From Pedobacter nyackensis (GTDB lineage: Bacteria; Bacteroidota; Bacteroidia; Sphingobacteriales; Sphingobacteriaceae), in contig NZ_FWYB01000001.1 of NCBI RefSeq assembly GCF_900176505.1, forward strand, positions 531,400-595,399: 64,000 nt of DNA, given 5' to 3'. Below the pieces are notes generated by a model, which saw only the letters and a list, made by a program, of their open reading frames with translations, ran no database searches and was not told the origin of the DNA. Below, piece by piece: positions 1-7,345 of the stretch; the stretch's first letter is position 1, and every line of letters begins with the position of its first letter. Both the position numbers and the translations under genes were made by a program.

Positions 1-153
1 CAACAGAATTTTGTTGTTGCAAAAGCCCAGTATAAATTGGCTGTATTAGCTGCGGCCAGTGATACGGATCACAGTTTATTTAAAGATCATCTAAAACGTG
101 TGAATGATAAACTACACACTAATAAAAGTATGGTCTATGCCTATCAAAGCTAA
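1..153 (+). CDS. 3' end of an unidentified protein (partial)
   Basis: The first 50 codons of the window are open in frame 1 and end in TAA at 151-153. The peptide is Ala/Lys/Asp-rich and ends in VYAYQS. No family can be recognised from this tail. The stop codon lies inside the stem of a strong inverted repeat that looks like the gene's terminator, which supports a real gene end here. The start is outside the window. Confidence 0.6.
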   Translation, partial: QQNFVVAKAQYKLAVLAAASDTDHSLFKDHLKRVNDKLHTNKSMVYAYQS

Positions 154-180
154 TTGACATTGTCAATTAGCTTTATCCCT
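146..180 (+). terminator. Intrinsic terminator overlapping the stop codon
   Basis: Perfect 13-bp inverted repeat AAAGCTAATTGAC / GTCAATTAGCTTT (146-158 and 162-174) with a 3-nt loop, followed by a short pyrimidine run. The TAA stop of the upstream gene is within the left arm. Confidence 0.6.
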
Positions 181-315
181 TTTCATGATGTTCTGTATTT
201 AAATTCTAATCGTTACCTGTTGATATAAAGTTGAAACAATAGAATGAAGAAAACAGGAAGAAAGGTTTTTTTGCATAAATAATTGAAAATTAATGCAATT
301 GCAAGGTAATCTCCT

Positions 316-323
316 TACCTTTG
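316..323 (+). promoter_or_regulatory. Promoter -7 box (TACCTTTG)
   Basis: Exact match to the Bacteroidota -7 consensus TAnnTTTG, 10 bp before the ATG of the J-domain gene. A good -33 TTTG at the usual distance is not obvious. The leader would be very short. Confidence 0.5.
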
Positions 324-333
324 CGCAAATTTT

Positions 334-780
334 ATGAAGAAGATCACTGATTACAGAAAACTATTGGGTGTACAAAAGGATGCCGAATTGAAAGAATTGA
401 AAACCATTTACAGGAATTTAATGAAAGACTGGCACCCTGATAAATTTCAGGACAGCGAGGAAGCTAAACTTGAGGCCGAAATCAAAAGTAAGGAGATCAT
501 TGAAGCTTATCATTTCCTTGTGAGTATAGCACCTGAAACACTTGCGCTTTCTATTGATGAATATACGCAAACTACTGCTACATGCGGTATTGCTGATTAC
601 ACTTGGGCAGGATTGGTACTTACTGTACATTTTTTAGATGGTAGTGCTTACGAATACTTTGGTGTTCCTAAAGCTGTTTATGTGAAGTTGGTAAATGCTG
701 ATTCACCGGGCAGGTTTGCGCGTCGTCATATATTTGGCTCTTTCCCTTACAGAAATATAGCAAAATTACAAACGGCTTAA
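334..780 (+). CDS. J-domain protein with C-terminal KTSC domain
   Basis: 148 aa with two parts. Residues about 3-65 form a DnaJ-type J domain with the diagnostic HPD motif in DWHPDKF, which in this family stimulates the ATPase of Hsp70/DnaK. Residues about 85-145 match the KTSC domain (aromatic pattern HFLDGSAYEYFGVP, then a basic GRFARRHI and a terminal FPYRNI); KTSC is a small domain of uncertain role often linked to nucleic acids. There is no signal peptide, so it is probably cytoplasmic. The ATG at 334 follows a -7 box directly. It stands alone, with a terminator before it and no close partner after it. Domain calls rest on motifs only; the client of this co-chaperone is unknown. Confidence 0.85.
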   Translation: MKKITDYRKLLGVQKDAELKELKTIYRNLMKDWHPDKFQDSEEAKLEAEIKSKEIIEAYHFLVSIAPETLALSIDEYTQTTATCGIADYTWAGLVLTVHFLDGSAYEYFGVPKAVYVKLVNADSPGRFARRHIFGSFPYRNIAKLQTA

Positions 781-826
781 GCTGTTGTAAAAAACACTTT
801 GATATAGGTTAATTGAATAATAATTT

Positions 827-834
827 TAGCTTTG
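827..834 (+). promoter_or_regulatory. Promoter -7 box (TAGCTTTG) in front of a gene remnant
   Basis: Exact TAnnTTTG match 30 bp before the start of the truncated lipoprotein stub. It sits in an imperfect inverted repeat (826-857: TTAGCTTTGTT against AACAAAAGCTAA, one-base bulge). Confidence 0.4.
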
Positions 835-863
835 TTATAACGTACAACAAAAGCTAAGAACTA

Positions 864-1043
864 TTGAAAATATCATTTAAAAATCTTGAAAAAGGGCTGT
901 TGGCATTATCTTGCTGCAGCCTTTTTTTATTTTATTCTTGCGGTACAAGCAGGAAATCAGCAGTTGTAGCAGCGCCTAAGGTTCCTGTTAATCAACCACA
1001 GGTGACTAAAGAGTTCAGGGCCGCATGGGTATCTGCTTTATGA
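864..1043 (+). pseudogene. 5' remnant of a GHL10 (YngK-like) glycosyl hydrolase lipoprotein
   Basis: A 59-codon frame starts at TTG 864. It has a complete lipoprotein signal peptide (basic start, hydrophobic core, lipobox ending SLFLFYSC), a flexible Ala/Pro linker, and then the phrase KEFRAAWVSA. Phrases of the type EFRAAWVAT open the catalytic domain of GHL10/DUF187 family 10-like glycosyl hydrolases of Bacteroidota, where roughly 400 further residues should follow. Here a TGA at 1041-1043 ends the frame, and nothing in the other frames downstream resembles the missing domain before dinB starts at 1181. I read this as a truncated gene, probably deleted at the junction with the dinB-dnaE cassette. 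Family assignment rests on one short motif plus the signal peptide. Confidence 0.5.
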
Positions 1044-1106
1044 ATGCAACCGTGTAAGTCTATGCAGTTTTATAATCTCTTCGGTAATAAAATCACCTTT
1101 ATTTTG

Positions 1107-1149
1107 GCTAATATTTTTAGTTTAGTCTTATTTTGCTAAATATATTAGC
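1107..1149. promoter_or_regulatory. Two inverted repeats GCTAA-N5-TTAG in the dinB promoter
   Basis: Site 1 (1107-1121) reads GCTAA-TATTT-TTAGT; site 2 (1135-1149) reads GCTAA-ATATA-TTAGC. Their centres are 28 bp apart. Site 2 ends one base before the -7 box, so a bound repressor would block RNA polymerase. This is a candidate damage-response operator; the binding protein is unknown. Confidence 0.4.
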
Positions 1150-1150
1150 T

Positions 1151-1158
1151 TAACTTTG
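1151..1158 (+). promoter_or_regulatory. Promoter -7 box (TAACTTTG) of dinB-dnaE
   Basis: Exact TAnnTTTG match 22 bp before the dinB ATG. A TTTTG at 1131-1135 could serve as the -33 element, although the spacing (15 bp) is short. Confidence 0.55.
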
Positions 1159-1180
1159 CGCTCAGATAAATTTGTTTGTT

Positions 1181-2338
1181 ATGAGGGAAGAGAAGCAAAT
1201 CATCCATATGGATCAGGACGCTTTTTTTGTGTCCGTGGAGATACGAAAAAATGATACGCTGAAAGGAAAACCTATAATTATTGGTGGTACATCAGATCGG
1301 GGAGTGGTGAGTTCATGCAGTTATGAGGCCCGGAAATATGGAGTACATGCAGCTATGCCATCCCGTATGGCAAAATTGCTATGTCCGCATGCGGTGTTTA
1401 TCAGGGGGAGTATGGATGCTTATTCTGAAGCTTCGCATGAGATTACGGCTATCATTAAAGAGCGGGTGCCTCTTTTCGAGAAAGCGAGTATTGATGAACA
1501 TTATATCGACATGACAGGCATGGATCGCTTTCATGGTTGCATGAAATATGCACATGAGTTGCGGGAAACCATCATGAAGGAGTTGAAGTTGCCAATTTCC
1601 TTCGGCTTATCTGTGAATAAGACTGTGGCCAAAATGGCTACCAATGAATGTAAGCCCGATGGAGAGAAAAACGTGGGGCAGCCGGATGTGGTGCCTTTTC
1701 TTAATCCATTATCCATTCGTAAAATCCCAGGACTCGGTGAGAAGACTTTCATTAAATTGAGTGACATGGGGATTAAAAAGATTTTCACTCTGGCCCAGAT
1801 CCATCCCGATCACATGAATGCCTTGCTGGGAAAAAGCGGATTGCAATTGCTGCAAAAAGCAAAGGGCATCGACAATAGCCCTGTAATTCCTTACACCGAA
1901 CAAAAATCAATTGGTACACAATGTACTTTTAAAGCCGATACCATTGATGTAGGTACTATTAATAATCTGATTACCTCAATGGTGATGGATATCGCTTTCC
2001 AATTGAGGAAAAAAAACAAGCTGGCAGCCTGTATTACAGTAACCATCCGATATTCCAATTTTGAAGATGTAACCAAACAGGCCGTTATTCCTTATACCTC
2101 GCTGGATAATGTTTTGATTGAAAAAGCAAAGGATTTGTTCAGGCAGGTCTATACTAAACGTATGTTGTTGAGGCTGGTTGGCGTACGACTTTCTAGCCTG
2201 GTAAACGGCTTCGAACAGATCGATATGTATAGCGAATCAACAACCCAATATAATCTGGTACAGGCTATGGATAAAATCCGTAATCGTTATGGCGATAAAG
2301 CGGTTACAAGGGCCTCAGTTATGGACTTAGATATCTAA
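1181..2338 (+). CDS. dinB: Y-family DNA polymerase IV (translesion)
   Basis: Error-prone polymerase that copies damaged template DNA. 385 aa from ATG 1181; an upstream in-frame TTG at 1172 is less likely because the ATG sits at a normal distance from the -7 box. Motifs: HMDQDAFFVSVE near the N-terminus (catalytic D11), SIDEHYID with D105/E106 completing the metal site, SVNKTVAKMATNECKPDG, a helix-hairpin-helix region IRKIPGLGEKTF in the thumb, and a C-terminal little-finger domain. The second acidic motif is slightly unusual (usual form SIDEAYLD). The stop is 3 nt before the dnaE-like gene, so the two are almost certainly one transcript, like the imuB-dnaE2 type of mutagenesis cassette. No LexA-like or ImuA-like gene lies beside it. 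Confidence 0.93.
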   Translation: MREEKQIIHMDQDAFFVSVEIRKNDTLKGKPIIIGGTSDRGVVSSCSYEARKYGVHAAMPSRMAKLLCPHAVFIRGSMDAYSEASHEITAIIKERVPLFEKASIDEHYIDMTGMDRFHGCMKYAHELRETIMKELKLPISFGLSVNKTVAKMATNECKPDGEKNVGQPDVVPFLNPLSIRKIPGLGEKTFIKLSDMGIKKIFTLAQIHPDHMNALLGKSGLQLLQKAKGIDNSPVIPYTEQKSIGTQCTFKADTIDVGTINNLITSMVMDIAFQLRKKNKLAACITVTIRYSNFEDVTKQAVIPYTSLDNVLIEKAKDLFRQVYTKRMLLRLVGVRLSSLVNGFEQIDMYSESTTQYNLVQAMDKIRNRYGDKAVTRASVMDLDI

Positions 2339-2341
2339 ATC

Positions 2342-5293
2342 ATGTACCTGAACGTCCATTCTCAATATAGTATGCGTTATGGTACCATGTCTGTTAAAAA
2401 GTTGGTTGCCGAAGCTATCTTTTGTGGCATTACACAAATGGTCATCACCGATATCAATAACTCTACAGGGGTGATGGAATTCATGAGGGAATGCCGTAAA
2501 GAAGGTCTAAAACCTATCGGAGGTATCGAATTCAGAAGAAATAAGCAATTGCTTTATATTGGCATCGCCCGAAATAAGGAAGGGATGAAGGAACTGAATG
2601 ATTTCCTTACCTGGCACAATCTGGAACAAAAGGTCCTGCCGGATAGCGCAAAGCCATTTAAACATGCACTGGTAATTTATGCCTATAGTAGTGGTATTGA
2701 GGCCGGAGCACTAAATGAAAATGAGTATCTGGGCATCCGTTTTGATGAGCTGCATACACTCCATGGTAAAGACATCAGCAATATAAAAGATAAATTGGTC
2801 GCATTACAACCCGTTTTTGTGGCCGACAAAATTGAATACCGCCTGCATGAATATTTACGTGGGATAGATTTGAACACGCTGCTGACGATGGTCACGCCGG
2901 AAGATAAATGCAGGAGTACTGATAGGTTTTTGCCTCCCGGTGAGCTGGAAGCCAAGTTTAGTAAATATGCTTTTATCCTTGATAATACCCGTAAACTGAT
3001 GGATGGCTGCATCATGGATTATGCGCAGGGTAAAGTTCACCTGAACCGTAAAACTTTTACCGGAAATAAACAGGATGATAAGGCTTTACTTGAAAAGCTA
3101 GCTATGGAGGGGATGGTTTACCGCTATGGTAAAAATAATAAAACGGCATTAAACAAAGTGAAAAATGAATTGAAGGTAATTGATGATCTGGATTTTTGTG
3201 CCTATTTCCTCATTACCTGGGACATTATTCGTTATTCAATGGCTAAGGGTTATTATCATGTAGGTCGGGGCTCGGGTGCTAATAGTACAGTTGCGTTTTG
3301 CTTGCGGATTACCGATGTTGATCCACTTGAACTGAATCTATATTTTGAGCGTTTTCTGAATGCGCAGCGTACTTCGCCACCCGATTTTGATATTGATTAT
3401 TCATGGGATGAGCGGGAGGACGTACAGGATTATATTTTTAAACGATACGGCAGGGAGTATACGGCTTTACTGGGTACCATTTCTACTTTTAAAGACCGAT
3501 CAGTAATCCGGGAGATCGGTAAAGTAATGGGATTGCCGAAGGCCGAGATCGATGGTTTTACCGATCCGTCGAGGGCTACGGAAAATCGGGATAATGCCAC
3601 TTTCAAAAAGATTATGGCTATATATCAACTGATGGGAGCAATGCCCAACCAGAGAAGCATTCATGCCGGAGGTGTATTGATCTCGGAAGAACCGATCACT
3701 TATTATACCGCCTTGGATTTGCCGCCTAAAGGGATGCCTACTGTGCAATGGGATATGTATGAGGCCGAAGCCATAGGTTTCGATAAATACGATATCCTGA
3801 GTCAGCGGGGGATTGGACACATCAAGGAGGCTGTGCGACTCGTAGAAGAAAACAGACAGCGAAAAATAGACATTCATCAGGTAAAGTCATTTATGAAAGA
3901 TGACAACCTGAACAATAAATTAAAGTCGGGCAATAGCATTGGCTGCTTTTATATTGAGTCGCCGGCCATGCGGCAGCTGCTTACCAAACTGGGTTGTAAA
4001 GATTATTTAACACTGGTCGCGGCCAGTTCCATCATCAGACCAGGAGTAGCGCAATCAGGCATGATGAAAGCGTATATCCAGAATTATCACGACCCGAAAA
4101 ATGTAAATTACTTGCATCCTGTGATGAAGGAACAGCTGGAAGATACCTTTGGCGTAATGGTGTACCAGGAAGATGTGATTAAAATATGTATCAATTATGC
4201 TGGTATGAATGGTACGGATGCCGATATTTTAAGAAGAGGCATGAGTGGGAAATACCGTTCGAAAATGGAATTTAATAAGCTGGTGGAAAAGTTTCATGAC
4301 GGTGCCAGAGCTCTGGGTCGACCGGAGCATATTACCGGGGAAGTATGGCGACAGGTTTTTTCTTTTGCAGGCTACAGTTTCAGCAAGGCGCATTCGGCCA
4401 GTTTTGCAGTAGAAAGTTATCAAAGTTTGTTTTTGAAAACCTATTATCCGCAAGAGTTTATGGTGGCTGTACTCAATAACTACGGTGGTTTTTATACCCG
4501 TTGGCTATATGTGCATGAATTACAAAAAGCAGGGGCAAAGGTGCATTTGCCTTGTGTAAATATAAGTACCACAGTTGTATCTATTAAAGATGCTGACGCG
4601 CATCTGGGTTTTATTGGGATACAGGGACTGGAAAGTAAATTCATTGAACTGATACCGGAAGAACGTAAGCAGAATGGGCTTTTTGTCGATCTGGAGGATT
4701 TTGTGAAACGCACAGGTATGGGCCTTGAGCAAGTGGTGATATTGATTAGGGTGGGAGCTTTGAGGTTTACTGGTAAAAGCAAGAAGGCGCTGCTTTGGGA
4801 GGTGCATTTGATGCTTGGAACTAAAGTTAGGCCCGTCAACGATGCTGAACTTTTTCAGCTGGAGCGTAAACGTTACACTTTGCCGGAATTGATCAATACC
4901 AAACTGGAAGATGCCTATCATGAACTTGAGTTACTAGGCTTTCCCCTTAGCCTGTCTATGTTTGATCTGCTGAAAACAGATTACAGAGGAGATGTACGCA
5001 CGGATAACCTGATCAGCTATGTTGGTCAAACCGTAAAAATGGTGGGCCTATATGTATGCGAAAAAACCGTACACGCAAAGAACAATAAAAAGATGTGGTT
5101 TGGTACTTTCCTGGATGCAGATGGAAATTTCTTCGATACTACACATTTTCCAAACTATACACCGATCTATCCTTTTAGAGGAAAAGGCTGCTATTTAATA
5201 CTAGGTAAAGTAGTAGAGGACTTCGGTTTTCCAAGTGTTGAAGTGATCCGTTTTGCCAAATTGCCAATTAAAGAGAATCCGGTATTGGTGTAA
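2342..5293 (+). CDS. Error-prone DNA polymerase III alpha subunit (DnaE2/ImuC-like)
   Basis: C-family polymerase of 983 aa, shorter than replicative DnaE. An N-terminal PHP domain (about 1-220) is followed by the palm with PDFDIDYSWDERE (D348, D350, D352), the GRGSGANS loop before it, HAGGVLISEEP, a fingers segment ILRRGMSGKYRSKM, FAGYSFSKAHSASFAVESYQ, an HhH region near GLEQVVILIRVGALR, and a C-terminal OB-like part. The PHP opening reads LNVHS instead of HxHS, and TDINN replaces TDHxN, so metal-dependent proofreading by the PHP domain is probably lost. It is 3 nt downstream of dinB. Family knowledge: such paralogues act in damage-induced mutagenesis, not in bulk replication. A separate replicative dnaE should exist elsewhere in the genome. 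Confidence 0.88.
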   Translation: MYLNVHSQYSMRYGTMSVKKLVAEAIFCGITQMVITDINNSTGVMEFMRECRKEGLKPIGGIEFRRNKQLLYIGIARNKEGMKELNDFLTWHNLEQKVLPDSAKPFKHALVIYAYSSGIEAGALNENEYLGIRFDELHTLHGKDISNIKDKLVALQPVFVADKIEYRLHEYLRGIDLNTLLTMVTPEDKCRSTDRFLPPGELEAKFSKYAFILDNTRKLMDGCIMDYAQGKVHLNRKTFTGNKQDDKALLEKLAMEGMVYRYGKNNKTALNKVKNELKVIDDLDFCAYFLITWDIIRYSMAKGYYHVGRGSGANSTVAFCLRITDVDPLELNLYFERFLNAQRTSPPDFDIDYSWDEREDVQDYIFKRYGREYTALLGTISTFKDRSVIREIGKVMGLPKAEIDGFTDPSRATENRDNATFKKIMAIYQLMGAMPNQRSIHAGGVLISEEPITYYTALDLPPKGMPTVQWDMYEAEAIGFDKYDILSQRGIGHIKEAVRLVEENRQRKIDIHQVKSFMKDDNLNNKLKSGNSIGCFYIESPAMRQLLTKLGCKDYLTLVAASSIIRPGVAQSGMMKAYIQNYHDPKNVNYLHPVMKEQLEDTFGVMVYQEDVIKICINYAGMNGTDADILRRGMSGKYRSKMEFNKLVEKFHDGARALGRPEHITGEVWRQVFSFAGYSFSKAHSASFAVESYQSLFLKTYYPQEFMVAVLNNYGGFYTRWLYVHELQKAGAKVHLPCVNISTTVVSIKDADAHLGFIGIQGLESKFIELIPEERKQNGLFVDLEDFVKRTGMGLEQVVILIRVGALRFTGKSKKALLWEVHLMLGTKVRPVNDAELFQLERKRYTLPELINTKLEDAYHELELLGFPLSLSMFDLLKTDYRGDVRTDNLISYVGQTVKMVGLYVCEKTVHAKNNKKMWFGTFLDADGNFFDTTHFPNYTPIYPFRGKGCYLILGKVVEDFGFPSVEVIRFAKLPIKENPVLV

Positions 5294-5417
5294 CCAAAAT
5301 AGTCAGCGCGCGATAGAGAGAAAGAAGAGACAAGGGAGAGATCGGGTAGTGTTTGACTTATAGTTAATATATTTTATATGTAAACAGGTTTTAAGCTAGG
5401 TGCAAGCTATATCAACG

Positions 5418-5461
5418 ACCCTGTTTGCACCCTGTTTAGACCCTGCTTAGACCCTGTTTAG
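5418..5461. repeat. Four tandem 11-bp units (ACCCTGTTTAG)
   Basis: Units at 5418, 5429, 5440 and 5451: ACCCTGTTTGC, ACCCTGTTTAG, ACCCTGCTTAG, ACCCTGTTTAG. The period of 11 bp is about one helical turn. It lies in the 244-bp gap between the dnaE-like gene and a small hypothetical gene. Confidence 0.85.
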
Positions 5462-5537
5462 ATATGGTTTAACTAGAACTTAAATAGGAGACTGTACAAT
5501 GGTATATAAGCGGCAGGTAAATACTATTGATAATTAG

Positions 5538-5816
5538 ATGAGTTATCCTTTTAATAGTGTAGGTTTGATTAAAAAAATGGAAGATTTAAGACACAATATA
5601 AATCCAAACGATTTAACACAAATGCATAAGTTAACTGATCCTGAGCCTGCACTTAGAATAGGGGAGACTGTTGAATATGATGAGGATTATAATGGGGCAA
5701 TACCTTCATTAGATAGATTTAAAAAATATCTGGACCGGTTTTACGAATATAAACTGATCAAAGGTAAAGAACATCCTATCGATTTTCCGCTGTATCAGAT
5801 TACTGCGATTAAATAA
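5538..5816 (+). CDS. Small hypothetical protein, 92 aa
   Basis: A 92-aa frame from ATG 5538, with no signal peptide or membrane segment. It is charged, with an acidic middle (ETVEYDEDYNG) and a Lys/Tyr-rich end. No family is recognised. Codon use resembles the neighbours, and no better frame overlaps. It converges with the Lrp-type gene 10 bp away, with no hairpin terminator between them. A second ATG at 5577 is a possible start. No RBS is visible, as usual in this phylum. Confidence 0.6.
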   Translation: MSYPFNSVGLIKKMEDLRHNINPNDLTQMHKLTDPEPALRIGETVEYDEDYNGAIPSLDRFKKYLDRFYEYKLIKGKEHPIDFPLYQITAIK

Positions 5817-5826
5817 GCTCAATATA

Positions 5827-6294
5827 TTAAAGTGGGTAAGCCGATTCAGTTTTAATTTCGGACATAACAAAGAAACTTTGGACCGTACCGATATTGCTGA
5901 GTTGTGCCAGTTTGCTCCTTAAAAAGTGATGATAGGCATCCATATCAGAAATCACTATCCTGAGGATAAAGTCGAATGCACCCGTCATATGGTAACATTC
6001 CATTACCTCAGGAAACTTTACTACTTCTTTTTCAAAACCGCTCAAAGCGTTGTCTGTGTGCTCTTTTAGTTGAACCTGCGAATAGGCTATCAGGCTTTTT
6101 CCAATCTTTTTGGCATCAAGTATGGCAACAGAGCGTTTGATATAACCTTCGGTTTTCAACCTCCTCACCCTTTCATGGATGGTAGCTGTTGATTTATTAA
6201 GTTCAAGCGATAATTGCTTGTTACTAAGTAAGGCATCTTGCTGTAAAAGCCGTAAAATGCCGATGTCTGTTTTGTCTAGGTCTGTCGTATTCAT
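5827..6294 (-). CDS. Lrp/AsnC family transcriptional regulator
   Basis: 155 aa with a winged helix-turn-helix at the N-terminus (residues about 7-65: DIGILRLLQQDALLSNKQLS, then STATIHERVRRLKTEGYI) and a C-terminal RAM/ligand-binding domain with the pattern ...GAFDFILRIVISDMDAYHHFL. Members form dimers to octamers and respond to amino acids. It reads divergently from the sigma gene starting at 6474. A perfect 17-bp palindrome 20 bp upstream of its start is a likely autoregulatory site. The ligand and targets are not visible from sequence. Confidence 0.92.
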   Translation of the reverse strand: MNTTDLDKTDIGILRLLQQDALLSNKQLSLELNKSTATIHERVRRLKTEGYIKRSVAILDAKKIGKSLIAYSQVQLKEHTDNALSGFEKEVVKFPEVMECYHMTGAFDFILRIVISDMDAYHHFLRSKLAQLSNIGTVQSFFVMSEIKTESAYPL

Positions 6295-6313
6295 TGCCAG
6301 TTGATTAGATGAA

Positions 6314-6330
6314 AGTGTATCTGATACACT
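6314..6330. promoter_or_regulatory. Palindrome AGTGTATCTGATACACT upstream of the Lrp-type gene
   Basis: Perfect inverted repeat (8-bp arms AGTGTATC/GATACACT around one T), 20 bp before the regulator's ATG on the minus strand and 144 bp before the sigma gene. The position suits an operator for autoregulation. Confidence 0.45.
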
Positions 6331-6369
6331 GAGATTTCGAAATTAATAAAAAAAAGCACGCTGAAAATT

Positions 6370-6414
6370 CGATTTCCGTAAAAGTTGTCATTTTTTATCG
6401 ATTTTTCCGTAAAA
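6370..6414. repeat. Direct repeat CGATTTCCGTAAAA in the divergent intergenic region
   Basis: CGATTTCCGTAAAA at 6370-6383 is repeated as CGATTTTTCCGTAAAA at 6399-6414, 29 bp start to start, 60-100 bp before the sigma gene. Possible regulator binding sites; no family known. Confidence 0.3.
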
Positions 6415-6473
6415 TAATCGGAAATAAGTAGTGTCCATTGATCTAAAAGTCATTTCTTCTGACCTTGCCTGCG

Positions 6474-7334
6474 ATGAGACAATTAAAGATAGAGCAGTCC
6501 ATTACCAACCGGGACTCGGACTCGATAGAAAAATACTTGTATGATATTGCAAGAATTGACCTGCTGAGCGTTGAAGAAGAGATTAAACTGGCTCAAAAAG
6601 TGAAAAAGGGAGATCAGTCGGCCTTAGACCGATTGGTAAAAGCTAATTTACGTTTTGTAGTGTCGGTAGCAAAAAAGTATCAAAATCAGGGAATGCGCTT
6701 GTCTGACCTGATTGCAGAAGGAAACCTGGGGCTGATTAAAGCCGCTCAGAGATTTGATGAAACCAAGGGATTTAAGTTCATCTCTTTTGCCGTATGGTGG
6801 ATCAGACAAAGTATCATGATGGCCATAGCAGAACAAAAAAGGATGGTTCGCCTGCCTGCAAATCAAATTGGTGGTATCATGAAAATCAACAAAGCGATGA
6901 GCGAACTGGAACAACGTTTGGAAAGAGCGCCCAGTATGGAAGAGGTTTGTGAATTTATAGAATTGCCTGAAGAAAAGGTGATGGATTATCTTTTTCACGC
7001 GCCTATGACCACTTCATTGGATGCCGTGATTGCTGAAGAGTCAGGCTTTACCTTAGCAGAAACCATTGAGGATACGAATGTAGAAAAAACAGATAATACG
7101 CTGATACAAAGTTCAGTTTCCGTTGATATAGTTCGCTTAATGAGAAGACTACCTGAGCGGGAAAAAGAAATTCTGTCGATGTTTTACGGTTTGGGTGGTA
7201 ATACCGCAATTGGTCTGGATGAGATTGGTTGTAAAATGAAATTGGGTAAAGAACGTGTAAGACAAATTAAGGATAAGGCCTTAAAAACACTCCGTTCGGA
7301 AAAACCAAAAGCGTATATGATGGAATATATGTAG
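6474..7334 (+). CDS. RpoD/SigA-like sigma-70 factor
   Basis: 286 aa from ATG 6474, giving the MRQLKI...SITNRDSDSIEKY opening typical of Bacteroidota RpoD; an upstream TTG at 6465 is less likely. Region 1.2 (about 15-45), region 2 (NLRFVVSVAKKYQNQGMRLSDLIAEGN and FKFISFAVWWIRQSIM), region 3 and region 4 HTH near the end (LDEIGCKMKLGKERVRQIKDKAL) are all present. Region 2.4 reads EQKRMVRLPANQIGG, while the housekeeping protein in this phylum usually reads EQSRIVRLPLNKVG, so this is probably a paralogue (group 2) and not the primary factor. An AlkB-like gene starts 11 nt downstream. Confidence 0.88.
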   Translation: MRQLKIEQSITNRDSDSIEKYLYDIARIDLLSVEEEIKLAQKVKKGDQSALDRLVKANLRFVVSVAKKYQNQGMRLSDLIAEGNLGLIKAAQRFDETKGFKFISFAVWWIRQSIMMAIAEQKRMVRLPANQIGGIMKINKAMSELEQRLERAPSMEEVCEFIELPEEKVMDYLFHAPMTTSLDAVIAEESGFTLAETIEDTNVEKTDNTLIQSSVSVDIVRLMRRLPEREKEILSMFYGLGGNTAIGLDEIGCKMKLGKERVRQIKDKALKTLRSEKPKAYMMEYM

Positions 7335-7345
7335 TATATTTATAT

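Noticed and set aside
3500..3877. Long minus-strand frames inside the dnaE-like gene (also at 2683-3015, 4492-4839, 4520-4921)
   Set aside because: They overlap a protein with continuous polymerase motifs and show no family features of their own.
5418..5461. Tandem 11-bp repeat considered as a CRISPR array or replication-origin iterons
   Set aside because: Units are too short and have no spacers for CRISPR; no cas, rep or partition gene is nearby.
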